DNA of 64,000 nt from Toxonevra muliebris (taxonomy: Eukaryota; Arthropoda; Insecta; Diptera; Pallopteridae). Below the pieces are notes generated by a model. The model had not been told where the DNA came from and did no database searches. It saw only the letters and a program-made list of their open reading frames with translations. This document shows, piece by piece, positions 37,601 through 49,600 of this stretch. The stretch lies in contig OY829326.1 in the NCBI GenBank assembly GCA_963691655.1, forward strand, positions 17,100,878-17,164,877, given 5' to 3'. A program made the position numbers and the translations under genes. Position 1 is the stretch's first letter. Each line of letters opens with the position of its first letter.

Positions 37601-40600
37601 TAAGTTTTAATTTGTACAGAAAAATATGAAAAATTCGATTATAGCAAGTTCAAATCACACCATCAAATTGGCACATTAAATGCTTTATTCTATTTAGTAC
37701 TTTACCTATTGGCAGGTATAGCTCTTGAGAAATCAAGGGAAAATTTAGTGTGAAGTTATTACAAATGACAGGCTGAGAGGAAAAGCGGGCTAAAATTTAT
37801 ATAAGAGCAAAAGTGAAATAATTTAGAGTGTCAGTGCAAGAAAGGCATATGTAATACGGTTTAGAGTGAAAATAAAACGCCTTAAAAGTAAGAACAAAAA
37901 TGATATAACAATTCTTTCAGATCAAGAACAGCATAGTTTTTTATTCCGTTTTCGCTCTGAACATATTTCGTTTCACTTTTGCTCTGAACATATTTCGTTT
38001 TGCTTTTGCTCTTAAGTAAAATTAATCCACTTTTTGAACGTAGAAGTTATACCACTTTTCCTCTCAGCCTCTCAAATATTGGTTCGTTTGTCAAAAGCAT
38101 TTTCGTTTGGCAGTGGAGACTTTGTTTTCACTACCGAAATTTTAATCTTTTAATAGTTTGTAGCAAGTTAATTGCAGGTTATTTTGCAATTTCATTTTCA
38201 AAATATTATGGCTGAAATATATCCGCGTTTTTTGACGTTTAACTTACCAACAGCTTTATACATTCTCAGGTGAATTAAAAATATTTTATTTCTATATAGC
38301 CCAAGGCAATTTTTTTTTTTAATTTTTGAGAGAAATCGATTACATAGATGAAAACCAAGGCGTACTTAACAAGGTGAAGTCATCTCTGAGAACTCTCTCA
38401 TTTTATTTGAAGAGTCAAATTTTGTAATGTCAAAAAAATGTGAATAAAAAAAAGTAATGCCAAATTTTAAATACTCACAACTAAAGCTGTTTTTGACACT
38501 ATAACTTTTACTCTCTGAGATGAATTCACCCTGTTAAATACGCCTTGATGAAAACTTTAGAAAATTTGTTAGAAATTATGAAAATAAAGTCTAGTTATTA
38601 ATTTTCCATAATTAATTACTTGTCCTACATTTTTTTTTTTTTTTTTTTTTTGATTAATAAATTAGATTTTTTGCTCTTTTAATTAATTAATATTTTATTT
38701 TAAGACGACTTCCATGAAGAGGCAACACTTAGGTATATTTTGAAAGAAAATCATAAGCAAAAAATTAAAAAACTATAGCTTTTTCGCTCTTCGAATTAAT
38801 ACTGTCTAATAATATTTTTGTATAAATATTTTTAGAGTTTTTTTACGATTTTAAGTGATTATTTGCGATATGAGGAGTTCAATATAAGTAAGAAAATTTA
38901 CTATATACACTAAAAATAATTTCTAAAAAATAAAATTTAAAGATTTTGGTTAGTTTTGAGCTCACGGCTTCAAGATAAATTAAATATTGTAGAATAAATG
39001 TAAATATAATTTACTTCAAAAAAATAGACAAGTCAAAAAATCTCTTTATGAAACAGCAAATATCAAAAGAGAACCAAACTACTCGTTGGTGCTTGTTTTA
39101 TTACTCATGTCTTCTCTCTCTCTCTCTCTCATTTGTTATTTACTCCCGCTTAAGCAATGATGTTTACAACGATGAATTCAATGCTTTGTTCAATGAGTGA
39201 ATTTAAAAGAACTTCCGACGCTAATATTTTAAATTTGATAATTTTTGGCTAACCTACTCGCCAAACTCTTTGATATAGAATATGATATTGTAGCACTTCT
39301 GGATCTTCTGGAATAAAATTGTAAATGTCTAGATATATCACAATCATATTTATATAGAGAGATAGTTCTATATCTACTAAAATTTCAAAAACTTAAGGCA
39401 TCATGTTAATATCTACTTCTATTTTTAGTAAAAATATCAAGTACATAGACTGGGATACATTTCTTTCACACATCCGAGATACAAAAGAATAAAAATACTG
39501 CAAAAAAAAAACAAAAAAACGCAATTTGAGTACAAAAAAAATGAAGCAAATATATAAATTGTTCCTTTCTATCTATTAATATACGCATTTGCAATGATTT
39601 CAAACTCCACATTTTGCTTGATGTCTAGAGCATATTCTTTATAGATAGCTTCTATTATTTACATACTACTGGTACATACAATATTTATATGCATAGAGCA
39701 GATACGTAGTACCTAAAGTTGCATGAAAATGTTTCAATTTTTCCATCTTATATTTTCCCAAAAATTATTTATCTTATTTATTTACTATGTATTTGACTTT
39801 CGAAATATCGTGCAGTTGAAAATTAAATAGTATTTTCAGATTTTTTTGGTTTTTGTTTTTATTTCTATTTTTTATTTATTTTGCAACGTTCAGAAATATT
39901 ATCTTTAAGAAAATCTTGCAAATTAAGGGAGAGAATATGGAAAACAACTGTTTCAATATGTTAAAAATACATACATACATATTTAATACAAAATGAATGA
40001 AAAAAAACAAATAGTGACATAAAGAAAATTAGTTCTCTCTGTGTGAAATCAAAGACAAATTGCTATGTAGAAATAAGAAATACTATTATTCTATGAGCTG
40101 AAATAGTTTAGTGGAGAATGAATAAACTGTTAGAAGTTAGTTAGAGCTTAAATTTTTTATTAAAATTAGTATTAAAAAAAAAACTGAGCTTTCTTCTTTC
40201 ACGCCTCCTCTTCGGTGAAAAACTACCATTATATACTTTTTGCTCAGGTATGAGCTAGATCGGCGAACTTCTTGAGATGAAATATTATTATTCCATGATA
40301 TTTAAACTTTTATAAGTTAGTTAAAAATTTCGAAGAGATCTTTGAAAAATTGTTTGCCTAATGAGAACTTCGTTCTTCAACTCCCTCTGCTTCGATAAAC
40401 ATGTGTTCTATTCAAATCTGCCACTAGATACTATGAGTTTGTGCAAATTAGTTTTTGGAAATTTATGTAAAGTATATTCTAGAAATTACAATAGAATATT
40501 TTAATTAATATTTTAAGTATTATTTACTTAATTTTGTGTGCATATACTTAAAACCTCTCTGTTGTAAATCTGTTCAATTTGTTTCAATTTTTTTTTAACA

Positions 40601-43600
40601 TGTTTAATGTGAACATACATTGCACTTATTTATATCATATTCCCCCATGTATTTATTTCATAAAACAAAACAAAAAACTTAGGAGAAGTCCTTAAAAACT
40701 ACACACATCAACAAGCCGCCAAATGCTGTCACTCCCCTCTTTTTTACTCACTCAAAATTTTTACAAACATGCTCACTTTATTTTATTTTATTTTTTTTTT
40801 GCGCTATCGAAAATGTTTCTTCTTTTTAGCTTCCATAAATAATTTCACTTCACAGCTAACATATTGAAAACTAATGCATATAAAACGCGCATACACTCGT
40901 AACTCACTATACATCTATACATTTTCATGAGCAACATCAGCCGCAGCGGCAGCAGCGAATTTAACTCAAGCATTTTTCTATGCGTTTTTTTTTCTGAGGT
41001 TTTATTTAAACTTTATAGGTATACGCGCGCATAGCACACGCTCTTTTCTATCTAGCTATCTACATATTCCTCGCTGCTTGATATTCTCCACTTGAAAACA
41101 TAACTAAAAACAAAAACAAATATTAAAACAAAAAAACTAAAATTATAAAAGAGAATAAAAATATAAAACAGAAACATTTTCTTCTTCTATTTTTGTCGCC
41201 CCATAATATTCTGTATACACGCACTCACTAACACACGCGTACGCACACACAGATTGTGGATCCATATCTCGAGACGAAATCCTCAACGGCAGCAGTTGAA
41301 GATATCCTCAACGGGTTCAGTAAGCGTCAGGTCGATGTAACAACAAGTTTAGAAAATTGGACAACGCATATTGCGGAAAAGCGTGAAGTTGAAATTATAC
41401 TGGAAAAGATAATGAGTGATAATGAAGAGGTTAGTTGAATTATAATGAAATGAGAAATTATTTAAAAAATATTATACGAAATTAAATAATAAATATTTAA
41501 AAATATATTTCCTCTTACAGACCGCCTCCAAAACGACCCAAGTTGATACTCAACTCTATCCGGTTTTCACATCACCATCGCTAGATGCGAAAACTTTGAG
41601 AGCGGCTACACGCGATAAATTCGCGTATGTCGCGCAGGATATTGAAAAGGCACAAGATGAGATCCAGCAACGCATACAAACAACGCTTAGCATACAAACA
41701 AAAGATCAGGAATCTTTGCAAAAGATCGAGCAAGTCATTAGTAATTTGCGTACACTCAAATCTAAATTAGATGGCATTAAATATGATTACAAAACGTTAA
41801 TTGAAAATGTACTACAATTCCTGGAGAATATAATACAATTGCGCATTGAAATCGATGATTTCTTTACAAAGCAACAACAGCAACAATCGCAAGCGCAGAC
41901 AGCATCTGATGCCGGCATACAGCGCATCATTGTCGAACATGAGAAATTCCGCGATTCGTGCATGGATAAATTTAGATCGTTAATCACACAATCAGAATTG
42001 TTGATCGATCGAGTGCGTGCGCTGGAACCGCCGGGTGCACGCGAAATCGACACTGATCGCATATTGAAACTATTGGAAAATTTGCGCATTCATTTCGAGG
42101 CCGGCAATAGCGAGAGAATGTCGCAACTGGAGCGTCTGGATAAGTTGGAGCAATTTAAAAGTGATTTGTGCGATATTAATCGCAGTCTGGACAGTGTTAG
42201 TAAACAATTGTACGAGATTAATGGACAAAGTGTTGATAGTCTGGCAGCAGCAAAAACAACATCGCTGGCATTTGAGTACTTTGAACGTACAATTGAGGTG
42301 AGTTTTTCTTATATTTACATACATACATACATATGTAGTTACATGTTTAATGTATCTGGCGGTTGCGGATATACTTTGTATACAAAATTATAAGAATGTG
42401 TTTATAAAGTATTTGTATATGCAGTAGTGTGAAAGTATAAAGTTGAAGTACCTCTAAAGAATTTTCATTTGCGAAATGTTTTTTCTTTTACATAGAATTT
42501 TATGCCAAAATTTTTAATACCAACAAAACATCAGCTACGCTGGGGTTATGCTCGGCATCCAGTCGAGGTATTCAAAAGTTTTTAATTTAATTTAATTTTT
42601 TTTGTATGTTTTTCTTTGATTTCTAGAATTTAGAAAATTACCGCTTTATTATCCGAATTTCCTCTCATTATCTATAGTCGATAGTACTTGCGTTCGAATC
42701 ACTCTCAACCAATAGTCAGTCAATTAATTAATCAATTTAGTTTTTCATCATTCAGGCGCCATTGCTGCCACCGTCAAATCTTTTTGTTATTGTTTTTGTG
42801 GTCGGGCGCTGTCATCTTCGTCATTGTCGCATTTTGAAGCAAGTTCATTATTTTTCGCTATTTTTGCATGACGCAAATACATAGCTACAATGGCTATAAA
42901 AGAAAAACAATTTGGCATTTTGGCGTGTTCATATACATACATACACACACACACACAGTAAATAGCGCAAAAGATCACAAAGAAAAAAATCAAAACTAAT
43001 ACAAAATTCATGTTTTTGCATCTTTAGTTTGGTCCGCTGTGCGCCAATTCGCATGTAAATTAAAAAAAAAAAAATTATTTAAATATTTAAAATGGAGGGA
43101 ACTTCTTTATGAAAACAAAAAGTACACAATACAGAAAGAGCAGAAAAGATGCAACAATATTGTATATAAACAAAAAATATAAATTTATTTTTACAATTTG
43201 TTTACAATTAATTGTCAACATTAATGTGAACGGAAATTCCAGCAAATTTGAAATCTGGCATATGTACATTATAATTGTCTATAATACTATTTTCAGTGTA
43301 AGCGTAAAAGCGAAAAAATTTGGAATTTTGTTTTTGTTACTGTCACACAATGGACTCTATACACAATTGCCCAAAAATAATTATGCGCATGACCTTCAAA
43401 AGTCAGTGGATGACATAATTTTGCAATTTAAATTAAAATAAATGCTATACATTGTAACTCTGTAGGTCCACAAAAATAAGAAAATCTGGAAATAAAATGA
43501 AATACTTATGGGGGAATCGCATATAGACAGCCAAAAGGGTTATCAAAGTTTGCGCAAGGATTAATAACAAAAATAAGTTTAAATGTTACGAACTTGAAAA

Positions 43601-46600
43601 TTTATAGTCCTGTAAAACTTGGTTGACAAATTCATACTACCTTGATCAAAAAGTTCCCGGAATATATTTAGAAAATTAAAAATACAAGTTTATTCATCTA
43701 AATCTATATTGTCTCCTTCAAAGTAATCCCCATCGACTGCAACACACTTATGCCAGCGCTTAATCCAATCCTCGAAACATTTTTTATATTCGATTTTCGG
43801 TATGTCCATCAGTGCTTCCTGCGATTTTTCCATTACTTCCTCTCAGCAGCTGAAACGCGTTCCCCGTAATGGTTTTTGAACTCGATTGAACAGAAACAAG
43901 TCACAGGGAGCCAAATCAGGGGAATTCGGTGGCTGTTGGATGGTATTTGTTGCATTTTTCGTCAAAAAATTACGAAAAATGATGGCACTGTGCGACGGTG
44001 CGTTATCATGGTGCAAAATCCACTAGTTTTCTGTCCACAATTCTGGTCTGTTTCGGCTCTTTGTTTACTGTCTGGCCTTCTGGCAAAAATTCATGATGCA
44101 CTACACCGTTGTAATCCATGAAAACCGTGAGCATTGCCTCCTTTTTTGACTGAAAACGACGTGGTTTTTTTGGTCTCGGCTCATTTGGTGAACGCCATTC
44201 ACTTGCCTGATGTCTGGATTGCTTGTCGTACTCATAAACCCACGTCTCGTCTCCAGTAATGATCATTTGACGAATGTGGGATCGGATTCAGCCTCGCAAA
44301 TCATGTCTTTTGCGACGTCAACATGGTCTTTTTTTGCATGAAATTGAGGTCTTTTGGCACCAACTTTGCTGCTACACGACGGAAACCCGAATCATTAACC
44401 AAAATGTCTTGGACGGATCTATAGACAATGTTCAAGTCTTCCGCTATCTCTCTGATGGTTAATTTGCGGTTATTGACCAAAATTTATTTTACTTTATCAA
44501 CGTTTTCGTCGATTTTCGATGTCGATGGTCTGCCACTGCATTCATCATTTTCGATTGACTCACGACCACTTTTGAACCGCTAGTGCCACTGGTAGATGAC
44601 CGTTTTCTTTAGAGAATCGTTGCCGAAACACTTTTTCAACATTTCCAACGTTGGAAATGCGTGCAGGCTAGTACAGTCCAATTTATCCGATCGGAAACAA
44701 TATGTACTCTGTGGAGGTGTAGAATCAACTAAACTCAATGTAAGCTCTGATGTTCCACAAGGGTCTGTCCTTGGCCCACTTCTGTTTACTTTATACTTAA
44801 ATGACTTTATTGAATGTATTGACCTTGACTCATGCTCACCATTTCTTTTTGCTGATGATATTCAATTGCTATTCTCTAGTGAAGCACAATTCATTGACGT
44901 ATTGGAATCTGTTGTGAATTGTAATCTTTATAGTATTGCTCAATGGATGCCAGCAAACTCTCTTTGCATTAATTCAACTAAAACTAAAGCAATAAAATTT
45001 AATGCATGTAACTCTAATATTAATATCGTATTAAATGGCCAGCAAATTGAGATTGTTGACAAACTGAAATGTTTGGGAATTATAATTGATAACAGATTAA
45101 CCTTTGATTTTCACATTAATGAACTGTCCCGTAAAATTAGCGTAACTCTAAGGAGACTTTATAGCACCAATCTATATTTGCCATTACACATTAAGTATAA
45201 AATTGGTTATAGTCTTTTAATGTCTAATATAATCTATGGATTGGAGGTTTACACAGGGGCTGTATCATATAATGTAAAAAGGATTGAGATGCTCTGCAAT
45301 AGAATCGTTCGTTATGTCTATGGCATTCGTTTAAGGGAACATATATCCTCGTATGTTCAAAAGTTCTTGAAGTGTAGCTTCCAGTATCTTGTGAGAACTC
45401 GGTTGTTGATGAATATCTTCAAACTTATAAAAGCGCAAACACCACCTTGTCTTTACCAAAAATTTAAGTTCTCACGGTCTACAAGAAATCTACAACTACA
45501 ATTGCCGCGAATCTCATCTTCCATTTTTGAACATTCTGTTAGAATGCGTTGCCGAATAACTTACGCTGTTTTTCGGGAAATCATAGCACGTTCAGGATGA
45601 AGCTGCTGAGTATAAATAATACTACTTGATTTATTCCCATGTGGCTGCTCATCTGGCTCTATACTTTTAAATATAATTTCTAATTTAATGTTATAACCAA
45701 GGTTACTGTTTTGTCACTGTAGGGTTCTTTATCTTTATTTTTATTTAAATTAATTCTTTTATGGTTTTGTGATGGGGGAGCGTGAGAGCGGTATGTATAT
45801 TTATGTTTAGGTACTTATTATTTTTTAATCTGAAATGTTACATTTATTTCTATTCACTCAACATACTGCTGGTAATATATATTTTTTTTTGGTCATGAAG
45901 GCTTTTTTATATTACATTAAATAAAATAAATAAAATAAATAAAATAAATAAAATAAATAAAATAAATAAAATAAATAAAATAAATAAAATAAATAAAATA
46001 AATAAAATAAATAAAATAAATAAAATAAATAAAATAAATAAAATAAATAAAATAAATAAAATAAATAAAATAAATAAAATAAATAAAATAAATAAAATAA
46101 ATAAATCCATTTTTTAAGCAAAATTTAATACAAGTTCGTTGTTGCAAATTTAAATCCATTTCTAAAATTGTAAAAAATCGCCAAAACACACGTACTCTTG
46201 GCTACGTAACTTTTGCAAATGACAAGCTATGGTGCTAAGATTTAAAGGAAATATCAACTACAGATGTACCAACTTAATAAAAAAAAAACAGAACTCAACG
46301 TTGGGAGCGCCACACGGTGGTTATTCCGGGAACTTTTTGAAAAGGTGGTGTGCACGTTTTTTATTTTAAAAAAATCGTGCCCAGTTCGCAGATATATGTG
46401 CCCACAATGGCTCCTGATAGAATGGAACAGAAAGATAAGACGCTGGAATTTTATTTTATTTATTTTTTCGGTCAGGGCTCCACTTGGCGATCCGATAAAA
46501 AAAAACTCCTTACTTCCTCATTTCTTTTAATTTCGACGTAAAATCTCAGGCATATTTTAATCTGATTTTTTTAACCATCTATAGGGGATAGCTCCCTTAA

Positions 46601-49600
46601 GTATATAGTTTTTTAAGAGAAAGTTTTATGTAATAAAAACTTTTACACAGGGTCTTTCATTAAGAAGGCATGGAAGGCTGGGTTGCTGACTTTAGGGGTC
46701 TTTATTTCTAGTTATTCCATGTCTTCAATTAGAGATTTTAGTACTCAAAAAATAAACAAATTTTTATTCTGAATTTTATAGAGTGTAGTAAATTTTGGCT
46801 TACCCAGAGAAAATAAGGTGACCAGGTGCAAAAATATTAAATTATTTTTACACCACATTATGAACAATAAATATTCTTTGGGATCAAATATATTTAACAC
46901 AGTATTTTAGAAGTTATTATAAGTTAAAGGCAGCGAAATGTGGAATTTTTGCCTATTTTTCCATTTGTTTTTTTTACAAAAGTTTGGCCAGCTGTAGCTG
47001 CTTAAAAATATAAAAAACCTTTGAGGTTATAGTTTCTACATAAAGTTTATATAGCTGAATTTCTCATTTCAAATTTCAAAATAATTAATTTTACTATTTT
47101 TTGATGATTTTTAAAATCACATTCCACCTTGAAAGACAATAATTTTAAATTATTTAAATACAATATTAAAGTCAGTATATATAGAAATGTTAAACAGTGA
47201 TTTCTTTTGGAAAAAATTTATAAATGTATTTTCGATAAATTTTCAAAGTTGCTGTATTCAAGTGAGTACAATGGTAGTAAATGAGTTAAAAGACTTTTTA
47301 ATAGTGATTTTCACAAATATTTATGTGTTTCATTAGCAAAAGTGCCTTCCTAATAAAACCGTGGGAAAAATGAAATGGAACGCAGTTCTAAAAATTACAT
47401 CTAAGGAGTGAGATTGAAAAAATCTTAACATAAAAAAATATAAAATTCAATAATTTTTAAACGGTTGATCTTAGAGTTTTGATTTTTTTTTATTTAATTG
47501 ATAATATTTTACAAGTTACAGAAAAATATAACTTTCATTCTTACCACTATTTATGTACTCGTGGACCTTTTTTGGTAAGCCTTCCACTAGAGATTTGATA
47601 GTTGTTTCAGACACGTTTTTCGAACAGTTTGCCCATCTCCTTTTAAAATCTTCGATATTTTGGGACACCTTTTTTGTGCTCTTAAAGTTTATTTTCACAA
47701 GAGCCCAATATCTCTCCATTGGTCTTAGCTCCGGACAATTTGGAGGATTGGCCTCCCTTGGTACAAAAGCTATGTTATTACTTTGGTACCACTCCTGAGC
47801 TTTCTTACCGTAGTGGCATGATGCCAAATCGGGCCAAAAATATGTGGACACATTGTGCTCTCTTATGAAAGGAAGAAGCCTTTTTTTCAAACATTCTTTG
47901 ATGTAAATTTCGGTATTTATAGAGCCCACTGTAACAAATGACTTGATTCTTTTGCAGCAAGTGCGTATAGCTTGCCATACCAGGAATTTTTAGGAAATTT
48001 TGTCTGCTATTGGATTCTAAATTGTTCTTCGACATTTCCTCGAGCATCAGCAACATAAAAATTTCGAGCCGGAAGCGGCGTAAAATCTGCCAGTACATAC
48101 GTTTCGTCGTCCATTATACAACATGAATATTTTCTATTTTCTTGGCTTCCCCAATATCATGTGGTCCTTGTTTTCTTCCCGAACCAGGTTTCCTATCGAT
48201 GGTCAAATTCTCCTGAAACTGTTTAATAACATTGGAAACAGTTTGACGGCAGACCTTCAATTCTTTGGCCAATTTTTTGTAGGACCAATTTGGATTTTTT
48301 TGAAAATTTTTAATAATTTGAAGACGTACTTCTTTTTCTTCACTCATTTTGATCAAACCCACAATAAATCAACATGTTTGTCATTAAAAATAACAACTGA
48401 CATATTTTTCAAAGATAACTAGATCAAAGAAATTTTTAAATTTTACACCCAAAAAAAATTATTAGGTAAAACGTGTGTTAAGATTTTTTCAATCTCACTC
48501 CTTATTATCCCCTTTTAATCCGTTAGACGATTAACAGGTCTTCAGTAAGTAAAAAAAAAGGACGTGCTCTAGATTTCAAGACTTCAGGAGTTTCTGTCAA
48601 TTTTTCAATATTTACGAGAATTAGGGTCTAATGCTTCTATTGTGCATTATTTAAAAAGGCCCTTCCGAATGACCTTAGTTGAGACAAAGGCTTATTTTTT
48701 TGATTTAAGAAAATAAATAAAATAAAAGGAAGAACGAATTTAAGATTCTGGTTAATTTATGAGCCTAAAAAGAATAAAAAGTTTTGAAGAAAATTTGAGC
48801 ATTTAAATTTATGAACTTAAAAGAAAAATATGAAACAATGAGCCAGAAAATGTAATATGAATTATTTATATATCTACTTGCCACATTTGTATAATTAATC
48901 ACATTGTCACAGCAAAATAACCTTGTATCTTTTATAGCATTACTTTTCTAGTATAATTATAGTTACTCATACTCCCCGATATCTAAATACAATGTTTATC
49001 CAAGAACTGAAAATTTGGCTACGAAATATACGAAATTCAAAAAGTGAAAGCTAATAAAAGTTTCGCAATAAAAATTAAATTTATTATATGAAAAATTTCC
49101 GTTTAAAATGGTTTATGCTCGTATTGAATTTCAACTCACAATATATATAATCCTAAATTCAACGTTGTGGGTCTTCAAAATACATTAGGATATACATACG
49201 ATTACATATAAACATTTATATATTCCTATGTATTTGTATATATTTTAAAAATATAAACAAGCTATCAATAAAACTGCATTAGAATGGTAGAAAAAAAATT
49301 ATTTTGCATTTCGCGTACAAGCAGAAATGCGTATCTCGAACATTTACTGCATCTGCATATTCGTTACAGTAACTTAATTTTTATGTGAATTTATTGTAAT
49401 GTACAGTGCGTGTTTTTTTTCTTAAATTGTGGTGAGTTTTTACATTTTTGGAAAATACAAGCATTTAATTTCTTTATTTTTATATTTGTTATTTTCTACT
49501 CAACTTGCAACACTGCCCCATTCTATCATGGTGAGAAAAAAATTAAAATTCACGATCGCACCACTTGCTAGTAAATGTCTCTGCATACAGTAAAGCACAA

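Larger units (their letters stand above)
43637..46348 (-). mobile_element. mariner (DD34D-type) relic split by a retrotransposon
   Basis: Terminal repeats lie at about 43637-43663 (CCTTGATCAAAAAGTTCCCGG) and, inverted, about 46322-46348 (CCGGGAACTTTTTGAAAAGG). On the minus strand the N-terminal QQRTCIKFCLKNGF is at 46160-46110, then a LINE interrupts; the frame resumes near 44660 (TFPTLEMLKKCFGN), passes helix-turn-helix words (LTIREIAEDLN) and reaches IITGDETWVYEYDKQS (44266) and MDYNGVVHHEFLP. The stretch after VNKE jumps to LWTENSWILHHDNAPS-type sequence, so an internal deletion is present. Several stops make it inactive. Confidence 0.88.

Noticed and set aside
42757..42900. Possible exon after a TTCATCATTCAG acceptor
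   Set aside because: Open for about 45 codons but with no good donor, and the peptide has no resemblance to the neighbours.
45907..46189. Minus-strand frames of repeated Phe-Ile-Leu and Tyr-Leu-Phe residues
   Set aside because: They are the translation of a 9-bp DNA repeat. Only the start of the longest (residues before the repeat) is real, as the mariner N-terminus.
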